From the NCBI GenBank assembly GCA_964017195.1, contig OZ024897.1, positions 8,817,951 to 8,881,950 of the forward strand: a stretch of DNA of 64,000 bases, in the 5' to 3' direction. The position numbers were made by a program, and so were the translations under genes. This stretch comes from Siderastrea radians (Eukaryota; Cnidaria; Anthozoa; Scleractinia; Rhizangiidae). The notes below the pieces were generated by a model. That model was not told the DNA's origin. It did not search any database and saw nothing but the letters and a program-made list of their open reading frames with translations. This document shows positions 57,401 through 64,000 of the stretch, piece by piece (position 1 is the stretch's first letter; every line of letters begins with the position of its first letter).

Positions 57401-60400
57401 GGCGTTTAAACAGCTCGCGAAGGGCCTTGAGGTGTTCCTCCCACGTGCGGGTATGGACCAAAATATCGTCCCAGTAGTAATCCACATTGTCCAATCCCTT
57501 CAGTAGTTTCTTCATGCCGCGTTTTAACGTAGCCGCCGAGTTAATCATTCCAAAGGGCATCTTCAAGAACTCATAAGATCCATCAGGAGTGACAAAGGCA
57601 GTCTTCGGGATATCTTCCTCCGGTATGAGGATCTGCCAGTATCCTTTGCTGAGGTCAATCTTGGAAAAGTATTTGTCACCGCTCAGTTTCTGAAATAAGT
57701 CTTCTGCAGTAGGCATTGGCTCAGGATCAAACACTGTTAGTTTGTTGAGCTTTCTGTAGTCCACACATACTCTGTTAGTGTTATCCTTTTTCTTGACAAC
57801 CACCACCGGTGACGCGTAGGGCGAGCTGGATTCTCTAATGACTTTCATCTTAATCATATCTTCAATGTCTTTCTTTAGAGATTCTCTCACGCTATACGGG
57901 ACGGGGTACGGCTTTGATCTGATTGGCTCATCCGATGTAAGCTTAATATGGTGCTGAACAAGATTCGTTGTACCGGGTGCTTCGGTGAACTGACTTGAAA
58001 ACTGGTGCGCCAGTTCCATGAATTCAGCACGTTGTTCATCCGTGAGGTTAGGACCTGTGGAGGCATCGGCGACCGACTCCTTAGCCACATATCCACCAAT
58101 CTCCAGAAAATCGCCAACACCTTCCTGTGCCTCTATATCAGGCTCATACTTAGCATCCTTTTCTCTTGTCACGGCTGCACTTGCTTTAGTTGTAACCGCT
58201 GACTCTTCCATGGGCTTATCCCGGTCAAAGTACTTCTTTAGAAGGTTAGCATGGTACACTTTATCTTTGCCTTTTACTTTGACCTTGTAGTCGTTGAGGC
58301 CTACCACAGCGCTAACTTCAAATGGTCCTTTCCACTGCATCAGGAGCTTATTGTGGTCAGTTGGCAGTAACACAAGTACTTTGTCTCCTTCTTGAAACTT
58401 CCTAACCTTTGTTTTGCGATCATAATAGTGCTTCCCCTTTTGCTGGGCTTTCTGCAGCTCACTATGAGCAATGTTTAGAGTATCTTCAAGCTTCTCTCGT
58501 AGCTCGAAAACGTACTGGTAGCTGTTCTTCACCTCGGGCACTTCAACGTCTTTTGTCCACAGTTCTTTGAGGATAAACATGGGTCCTCTTACAGCTCTCC
58601 CATACAGTAACTCGAACGGCGAAAAACCAGTGGACTCTTGCGGAACTTCACGGTAGGCAAACAGCAACGGGTTGATGTAGCGGTGCCACTGTTTCGGTTG
58701 CTCACTGCATAACCTCTTCAGCATGGTCTTCATAGTTCCGTTAAACTTCTCCGTCAGGCCATTACACATTGGGTGATAGGGAGTTGTTGTCAGCTGCTTG
58801 ATGCTCAACAATCTTGTAACTTCTTTCATGCAGTCGGAGACAAACTGCGTACCCAGGTCACTTAGGATCTCCTCTGGTATTCCAAGACGGCTAAAGATAT
58901 CCACCAGGGCTTCAGCCACGGTTTCTGTGTCAATGCTCTTTAGGGGCACTGCCTCTGGATAACGAGTCGCGAAGTCTACAAGGGTAAGGATGTACCGGTG
59001 TCCTTCTTCGCTAGGCGGGCTTATCGGACCCACAAGGTCAATGGCTACTCTTTTAAAAGGCTTGTCGATCAAAGGCATCTTCTCCAACGGCACTTTAGGG
59101 ACTGATCCTTTGTTCACAGTCTTCTGGCATACGTCACAGGATTTACAGTGACGGGCTACGTCACCCTGAATACCCGGCCAGTAGAAAGCGCTTTGGATCT
59201 TGTCAGCTGTCTTCTTAATGCCCATGTGACCGCCCATTATGGATCCATGGGCCACTTCCATAATTTGCCTTCTCAAGGGGGCTGGTACCATAACTTGCTT
59301 CACAGGTTTGCCATTATTGACGTGTGGGTGCTTGTACACTCGGTAAAGTACCCTGCTCTTTACCTCAAAGGCGACCTCTGCTTGGCCTTTCAGCTTTGTA
59401 TCACCACGATTCCAATACTTTTTCAAGCTCTCATCCTCGTGCTGCATTTGGGTGAGCTTTTCTTTGTCTATAATGGCACTCTCTGAACTACTTGGTACCC
59501 TAAGGGGAATATGCTGTTCTGCCTTCTTGGCTTGACCCCTAGTGGTCACTGCACATGCTTCCTGCCAACCTGGGTCTGGATCCTCTGCAGGCCTGGCACC
59601 TGGCACATTACCAATAATCAAGTCGTAGATTGTATCAGGTAGGCACTGGGCTTCGATTTGTCCCGAGAAATAAGGAGTATCTACTGAAATTTTCGCAATG
59701 GGAACCTTTCTCACCGTGTTATCGATTAACAACATAGAACTGGACTCGCCTGTGTACTGATCCTCAGATACTAGCTCTTTCTTCACTACTACACCACTAC
59801 AGCCAGTGTCTCGCAGCACCTCCACAGTTTTGCCTCCCACTCTGCCTTTTAGTACCGGCATCTTAGCCCTGGATGTTGATAACGGTTGAACACATGCATT
59901 ACTCAGCAGTGGGACTGTCTTTCCACAGGCTAAAACCAGTTGATCATCTTGAATGCAAGACTGGACTTCTTCCTTCGTAGCTTGCAACAGGGGCGTCTGA
60001 ACTATACAGCTGGCGCTCACTTGTTTTTGTGGGGCGGAGTTCACGATTTTACTTTGTCCTCCTGGTCTTACTCCATTAGATCTACAGTTCCGAGCTTCGT
60101 GCCCTTGTCTACCACACAAGAAGCATTTCCTGACTGCATTAGGGCAATTCACAGACTTATGCCCTCGGGCATTACACTTGTAGCAGTGCATTGGCGAGGT
60201 ATCACTTGGTAGCTTCTTAGTTTCATCTCTATCAGGCTGTGCAGGGGGTTTAGCGCGCACAGGACTGAACAGGTGCTTCCCATGTGCCTCCAAATACTGG
60301 TCGGCTATCTTAGCAATTTCTTCTAGAGTTTCCGGTGCTCTCTCGCGCAGGTGAACTGCCAGTTCCTTGGGGCAGGAATTAATAAATTGTTCCTTGACGA

Positions 60401-63400
60401 TTAAGTCCTTTAGTCCTTGAAAGGTGTGCTCAGTTTTTGAAAGCTCCAACCACCGCACAAGGTAAGTCGATAAACGAACGATAAATTGATCGGGGCTCTC
60501 ATCTACCTCAGGCTTTGATCCTCTGAACTTGCGTCTATAACCGTCCTCCGTTAGGTCATATCTTTTCATCAGGGCCAACTTCATCTTGTCATAGTTAACT
60601 GCATCTTCTTCCGATAAACGTGAATAAACATCGAGTGCACGCCCTGACAGCAAGGCACTAAGCTTTGTAGCCCATCCGGTTTTATCCCATTTCGCGTTAG
60701 TTGCAAACCTCTCAAAACGCTGAAGGTAAGCATCAAGGTCATCCTTTCCATCCACGAATGAAGGCAGTTTAGGAGTCTTGGCCCGATCCTCTCTATGGGG
60801 TATTTGATCAGCAGGGCCATGTTCCTGTCCCAAACGTGCAAGCTCCAACTCGTGTTCTCTCTTAGCAGCCTCCATGGCCTCTTTCTGTTTCAGCAGTTCG
60901 GCCTCCATTTCTAATTTTCTTAATTCGCGCTCTTGCCTTCTGGCTTCCCTCTCCTCATCCTCTCTTCTACGCCTTTCCTCCTTCTCTTCTTCTTCTTTTC
61001 TTCTCTCTTCCTCAAGTTGTCTACGTTTCTCTTCTCTCTCTTCCTGCTCTTTTCTTCTTTCTTCCTCAAGTTGTCTACGTTTCTCTTCTCTCTCTTCCTG
61101 CTCTCTTCTTCTCTCTTCTTCTCTTTCTTCTGCTTCTTTCCTTCTTTTTTCCTCTTCTCTTCTTCTCTCTTCTTCTAGTTTCTGTTGATTTTCCACAAAT
61201 GCGAGCAGCTTTGCTCCCTCTAGTCCCATTTCTTTTCCTAACTGCACTAGTTTCTCCATGATGCTTCACAGTACAATCTCAGTAAACACACAGTCAGCAC
61301 TTCTTCCACGTGTTTCGTAAACCACACTCAACGGCTTGTACTGATCCTTTCCTGGTTACTATGGTCCACAAAACGATTCTTTTACTCCTCCCGGACAGGC
61401 CCCCAATGTTACGAGTATCGTTAAAGGAGTGGTTCGTTTGTAGACGGAACGCAGGGTTGTCGGTAACAGCAACAAGCAGATTTATTCCAAGATGAAAGTA
61501 ATCTTTACAACTTACAGCACTACTGCTATGTCACACAGACTCTTCTAACACGGCACACAGCCACTTCACAAGATTCGGCACACAGCACGGCAAACAGCCA
61601 CTTCACTAGATTCGGCACACAGCACGGCACACAGCCACTTCACTAAACTCTTTAAAACTCTCTTTAAAACTCTTCTTAAACACTCTCTTTGTAGACTGAA
61701 ACGCTCTTACTTATATACATATCACAACAAGTTCTAGAAACTTCAACGAAACCTAGTTTTAGTAACATTACATTATTACTTACTATTTAAAGAAATCACA
61801 TAATCATTTAAATGACTAAGCACTTTGTAACGTTCTAGAGTGTTCTATGGAATATTCTGGAAGGTTCTGAGGAATACTAGACAATTTTCGTAACACTCTC
61901 AATTTGGCAGTTTGGCAGATGGACATTTTCCAAATCAGTACATTAACAAACATTGCACTGCTGTCTGGGTATCTGTTTACGTGATTCCTCTAACTGCTAT
62001 CAATCAGCCGTCAGTGAATCTGATGTCTTACCCTGTACTTGGAAAGGTTGCTAGCTCTCGCTAATTCAGCCATTGCTAGAACGTAGAAGCACTCGGTAAA
62101 TAGCGTCCTTTGAATCTTGATCGGCTGCCCCTCAGCTGTGACTTGAAAGTAACATCTTCCATCTTCAGGTCTCTTGATGTGGTTTAGGAGAAATTCACCA
62201 CCTAGACGATACAAAAACCGATATTCAGTTTGTGAAAGAAAAATACTATTCTATCTTGCCATTACGTAGCCTGAGAAAACAGCCGACATTTTATGAGGTC
62301 GCCACTTGACCCCTTGCAAAACGACGTTCACTGCCCAGATCTTGGTAGTGCTTCTGTTTGGTTGAAAGAAAATTCCAACCAATCAGAATTGGGTAGTGAA
62401 CGTCATCAGTATAGAAATTTCTGCACTCGCTACTCAGACGTCGTTTTACGAGGGCTCAAGTGGCGACTCGTGAAACGTCGGCTGTTTTCTCAGGTCAGCC
62501 ATTACGTTAGTAAGATAGTATTGTGTTAGTATTCTACGATTTATAAGAATTTCACCACCAACTTGCGCATGCTCAATCGAGTTACCATACACTTAGCCTT
62601 CACGACTCCATGTCTTTTCTCCGTAAATTGTCGAGTTTTATAGGTACTTCTGGATTTAAAGAACACTCGAGATAAATGCGAAAAGCACTCGGCTGGGCCT
62701 CATGCTTCTCCACGCATTTGCCTCAACATTATTACAAGCATTGTTTCAGCTTGCTTTTGTAGTTTTTCTTGTCTTTTGTAACCTTAGTGGGATCAGCTGT
62801 TATTACTTATTAAAAACCTGCCAATGGCTTGTCACCATGGCCTAGGGGATAACCCCCGCGCCTTCTTTATTTAAGGAAGATCAAGCTTGAAGGGCCACTG
62901 TGTAAACGTATTATAATTGGGGAAAATGGTTAGTTTAGTTCCTGTGTTTTGAAAGCAGTTTCCATCATTCTATTCAACTGAACAAAATCAAAGCCATTCA
63001 AAAAACACTGACAGTCATGAATTATCATGACAAATACCTGATAATGCAGCTTTTAGCATCTTTGCATTGCCGTATTTGGCAGTTTCATTGTAAAGCTTGG
63101 AGTACATCCACACCTACGAAACAAAACAGCAACTGCGTTTCTATCAGCGATAAACTATGGCAGTCCCGGGCATATTAACCACGAACTCTTTAGATTTGCA
63201 TAAACTACGTAGGTTTACTTCAGGTATTTATGACCATTTATGCGCTTTCTACGTATCATATAGCATATTATGCAGCTTTATATGGAAGGGAAGCTGAACC
63301 TGCATGGGGTGTGAAATATTATGATTACCCATTACGCAATTAAGACTCACAGTACATGTTCATCGAAATATAACGAGTATTGAAATTCAGTCGAAGTATA

Positions 63401-63815
63401 CATGTACGCTCTTCCCCGCCAAAACATACAACAAAGGAATGATTTTTTTTGGGGGGGGGAGGGGGGAGGAGGCGGGGGAAGGGACGCACTTGGGAGGGAA
63501 AGAATATAACTTAATAAATTAATCTATTACGACTGATATTAAGTTATACTTGTTTTTTTAGATATATTTAAAGCGAACAGCCGATATAGCAAAAAGAAAT
63601 CAATTGAAACAGAATGAGTTGGTTATATAGGATTTTCACTATTTTTGGCAAAGTGTGTTAAGGTGCAATAGACGCTAAGATGCTTCTTCATATTCAATTA
63701 ACTTTAACTTAAAGTTGTATTGAACAGTAGATGGCTGACCTGTCTGCCCTCAAGCCAACCGTACTTTGAATCATCATAAACTTTACCATCTCTTGCGAGA
63801 CAAACGTAGTAACCT
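51499..63815 (-). CDS. RENBP: N-acylglucosamine 2-epimerase (renin-binding protein), seven visible exons, 5' end off the window
   Basis: Exons in gene order: 63815-63740, 63113-63038, 62201-62032, 55928-55704, 52923-52534, 51995-51908 and 51608-51499 (stop). All introns are GT-AG and phases fit. The enzyme interconverts N-acetylglucosamine and N-acetylmannosamine in sialic-acid-related metabolism; it is an alpha/alpha-barrel protein. Family motifs are [47 protein letters not shown] (with His and Glu conserved in the family), [19 protein letters not shown]-like KYGEWFGYL and [12 protein letters not shown] (the Cys and His are reported as important in mammalian enzymes). About 378 residues are visible; roughly 30-40 N-terminal residues are missing. 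Two introns carry large transposons. Confidence 0.93.
53273..55498. mobile_element. Kolobok-like TTAA-flanked element with THAP domain
   Basis: The ends AGTGTCACTGGGACCAGAATT-type (left) and its near-complement (AGTGCCACTGAGACGAAAATT read from the right) are inverted and flanked by TTAA (53269-53272, 55499-55502). A THAP zinc finger lies at the left. THAP domains plus TTAA duplications are the hallmark of Kolobok elements; P elements also carry THAP but make 8-bp duplications. No transposase core was recognised in 54000-55250, so the copy is internally deleted. It lies in the RENBP intron between 55704 and 52923. Confidence 0.78.
53590..53900 (+). pseudogene. THAP zinc-finger exon, one frameshift
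   Basis: One frame reads [18 protein letters not shown] and ISLHQSLES. About 20 residues on, a second frame takes over with [29 protein letters not shown] and [11 protein letters not shown]. Together this gives the C-x3-C then C-x2-H pattern of a THAP DNA-binding domain, with the usual HF after the final His. The frame shifts between about 53690 and 53710. GTACGT at 53899-53904 could be a splice donor into a lost transposase exon. Confidence 0.75.
56089..56577 (-). repeat. 3' LTR (489 bp)
   Basis: TGTTACGAG to CGTAACA. It differs from the other LTR at one base (CCTATTTTT here, CCTAGTTTT there). It contains three short near-copies of CGGCACACAGCACGGC-type sequence at about 56230-56330. Confidence 0.97.
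56578..56600 (-). promoter_or_regulatory. Polypurine tract of the LTR element
   Basis: On the element strand, AAGAAGAAA-poor context leads to GAGAGGGGGTTA directly before the 3' LTR. This is the expected primer for plus-strand DNA synthesis. Confidence 0.7.
56670..61259 (-). CDS. Gag-Pol polyprotein, gag-protease-integrase-RT-RNase H, 1529 aa
   Basis: Domains in order: a Glu/Arg/Lys-rich coiled coil (about residues 20-150), a gag core ([20 protein letters not shown], about 165-330), two CCHC knuckles ([28 protein letters not shown], about 355-392), protease (LRDTGCSG), then integrase with its His2Cys2 finger ([18 protein letters not shown]), the DDE residues in [16 protein letters not shown] and NGLTEKFNG, and a GPF module (WKGPFEV). 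Only then come RT ([33 protein letters not shown] at residues 1262-1265) and RNase H ([22 protein letters not shown]). Integrase before RT is the copia order with gypsy-type sequences. No stop or frameshift interrupts it. The Trp in YWDD is unusual. It starts at the ATG nearest the 5' LTR. Confidence 0.96.
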   Translation of the reverse strand: MEKLVQLGKEMGLEGAKLLAFVENQQKLEEERRREEEKRRKEAEEREEERRREQEEREEKRRQLEEERRKEQEEREEKRRQLEEERRKEEEEKEERRRREDEEREARRQERELRKLEMEAELLKQKEAMEAAKREHELELARLGQEHGPADQIPHREDRAKTPKLPSFVDGKDDLDAYLQRFERFATNAKWDKTGWATKLSALLSGRALDVYSRLSEEDAVNYDKMKLALMKRYDLTEDGYRRKFRGSKPEVDESPDQFIVRLSTYLVRWLELSKTEHTFQGLKDLIVKEQFINSCPKELAVHLRERAPETLEEIAKIADQYLEAHGKHLFSPVRAKPPAQPDRDETKKLPSDTSPMHCYKCNARGHKSVNCPNAVRKCFLCGRQGHEARNCRSNGVRPGGQSKIVNSAPQKQVSASCIVQTPLLQATKEEVQSCIQDDQLVLACGKTVPLLSNACVQPLSTSRAKMPVLKGRVGGKTVEVLRDTGCSGVVVKKELVSEDQYTGESSSMLLIDNTVRKVPIAKISVDTPYFSGQIEAQCLPDTIYDLIIGNVPGARPAEDPDPGWQEACAVTTRGQAKKAEQHIPLRVPSSSESAIIDKEKLTQMQHEDESLKKYWNRGDTKLKGQAEVAFEVKSRVLYRVYKHPHVNNGKPVKQVMVPAPLRRQIMEVAHGSIMGGHMGIKKTADKIQSAFYWPGIQGDVARHCKSCDVCQKTVNKGSVPKVPLEKMPLIDKPFKRVAIDLVGPISPPSEEGHRYILTLVDFATRYPEAVPLKSIDTETVAEALVDIFSRLGIPEEILSDLGTQFVSDCMKEVTRLLSIKQLTTTPYHPMCNGLTEKFNGTMKTMLKRLCSEQPKQWHRYINPLLFAYREVPQESTGFSPFELLYGRAVRGPMFILKELWTKDVEVPEVKNSYQYVFELREKLEDTLNIAHSELQKAQQKGKHYYDRKTKVRKFQEGDKVLVLLPTDHNKLLMQWKGPFEVSAVVGLNDYKVKVKGKDKVYHANLLKKYFDRDKPMEESAVTTKASAAVTREKDAKYEPDIEAQEGVGDFLEIGGYVAKESVADASTGPNLTDEQRAEFMELAHQFSSQFTEAPGTTNLVQHHIKLTSDEPIRSKPYPVPYSVRESLKKDIEDMIKMKVIRESSSPYASPVVVVKKKDNTNRVCVDYRKLNKLTVFDPEPMPTAEDLFQKLSGDKYFSKIDLSKGYWQILIPEEDIPKTAFVTPDGSYEFLKMPFGMINSAATLKRGMKKLLKGLDNVDYYWDDILVHTRTWEEHLKALRELFKRLAQAGMTIRPSKCIFGVDNVDFLGHQLQHGLIGLHEDNVAKVRDAPRPKTKKQIRSFMGLAGYYRDFIPNFAAIAAPLSDLTRKGQPNIVDWGKAQERAYETIKTHLTNKPILRLPDPKKPYFLRTDASDNGIGAVLMQEHDGKLFPVCYASKKLCNAERNYSTIEKECLAIVWAIRRFHMYLYGAGFVLQTDHEPLKYMNSAKFTNSRLMRWAMFLQSYNMKVEAIKGSENVGADYLSRATE
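61388..61406 (-). promoter_or_regulatory. Primer-binding site of the LTR element
   Basis: On the element strand, TGGGGGCCTGTCCGGGAG starts one base after the 5' LTR. It begins TGG, as sites pairing with a tRNA CCA end do, and resembles the proline-tRNA sites of other elements without matching exactly. The tRNA is not identified. Confidence 0.7.
61407..61895 (-). repeat. 5' LTR (489 bp)
   Basis: Same as the other LTR except one base. In element sense it should hold the promoter. Confidence 0.97.
62267..62497. mobile_element. 231-bp foldback element with 9-bp duplication (copy B)
   Basis: This is the counterpart of 5875-6162 at the same intron position of RENBP copy B. The flanks are GCCATTACG on both sides (62258-62266, 62498-62506). 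It is about 57 bp shorter than copy A because of a loss in the left arm, and its right tip reads CAGGTCA instead of CAGGCTA. Confidence 0.88.
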
Positions 63816-64000
63816 CTGCAGTAAAAACAAAATTCACAAATCGTTAATGGCCGATTGCTTAAACGAAGACTAAATTAGACCTGGTTTAAGGCTAAATTGA
63901 GGTCAATACTGTGTCTCCACGAGCCACGTCTAAGCGGGTGAAAATAGTAATATTACTCTCGAACGATCTACAGACCACTAAGGCCACATCTATACAGAGT

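Larger units (their letters stand above)
56089..61895 (-). mobile_element. Young LTR retrotransposon with gag-PR-IN-RT-RH order (Gmr1-like gypsy)
   Basis: It is 5807 bp, with two 489-bp LTRs (56089-56577 and 61407-61895) that both run TGTTACG to CGTAACA and differ at one position that I could see. The flanks are CTCTC on both sides (56084-56088, 61896-61900), a perfect 5-bp duplication. It is absent at the same place in RENBP copy A. It reads on the - strand, the same strand as RENBP. A primer-binding site and polypurine tract are in place and the polyprotein is open throughout. It is the most recent large insertion in the window. Confidence 0.97.

Noticed and set aside
60874..61188. Ser/Leu-rich + strand frame
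   Set aside because: It is the complement of the Glu/Arg/Lys-rich coiled coil coding region of the LTR element.
62835..62880. tRNA-like ATGGCCTAGGGGATAAC, also at 6541-6575
   Set aside because: It resembles a box A, but no box B or fold follows. It occurs in both RENBP copies at the same intron position, so it is only duplicated intron sequence or an old SINE remnant.

Overview
This window is eukaryotic nuclear DNA: AT-rich, with GT-AG introns, tRNA-derived SINE-like repeats and many transposable elements. The three host genes and the repeat families fit an anthozoan cnidarian such as a stony coral or sea anemone. That placement is inference from gene and repeat character; nothing in the window proves the species.

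Host genes. (1) A complete nine-exon gene on the + strand (23913-36873) encodes a 400-residue peroxisomal sarcosine/pipecolate oxidase-like flavoenzyme (PIPOX). (2) A complete five-exon gene on the + strand (39452-48549) encodes a mitochondrial small-subunit ribosomal protein of the S23 family (MRPS23). Its first exon is only 41 bp and was found by splice-phase matching. (3) An N-acylglucosamine 2-epimerase gene (RENBP) lies on the - strand (51499-63815). Seven exons are visible and the 5' end runs off the right edge. A second, partial copy of this gene (three exons, 4826-7316, - strand) lies about 55 kb away, so the window is bracketed by a segmental duplication.

Mobile DNA, left to right. 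1-4657: 3' part of a dead L1/Tx1-type LINE, split by a 911-bp TTAA-flanked inverted-repeat element. 4658-8428: partial RENBP duplicate carrying two small inverted-repeat elements. About 9100-10180: nested inverted-repeat elements. 10552 to about 16160: a DIRS-type tyrosine-recombinase retrotransposon with a spliced gag, RT/RNase H, a probable methyltransferase region and a truncated recombinase. About 16390-17985: a decayed second LINE. 20711-22805: a TA-flanked element with another element nested inside it. 23408-23634: a perfect 106-bp-arm palindrome with its own target duplication, 279 bp upstream of the PIPOX start codon. PIPOX introns hold several more small elements. 39546-42243: a Merlin-type DNA transposon in MRPS23 intron 1. 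53273-55498: a TTAA-flanked element with a THAP domain (Kolobok-like) in a RENBP intron. 56089-61895: a nearly intact, very young LTR retrotransposon in another RENBP intron.

The most notable element is that LTR retrotransposon. It has gypsy-type domains, but integrase lies before reverse transcriptase (gag-PR-IN-RT-RNase H), the gene order of Ty1/copia and of the small Gmr1-like group. It has one 1529-codon open frame, LTRs that differ at one position in 489, and a 5-bp CTCTC target duplication. The paired RENBP copies act as a clock: one 9-bp-TSD element is at the same intron position in both copies and so predates the duplication, while the LTR element, the TA-flanked element and the LINE are each in only one copy.

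The remaining sequence is intergenic or intronic, with microsatellites and homopolymers. I saw no rRNA, no CRISPR array and no clear intact tRNA gene.
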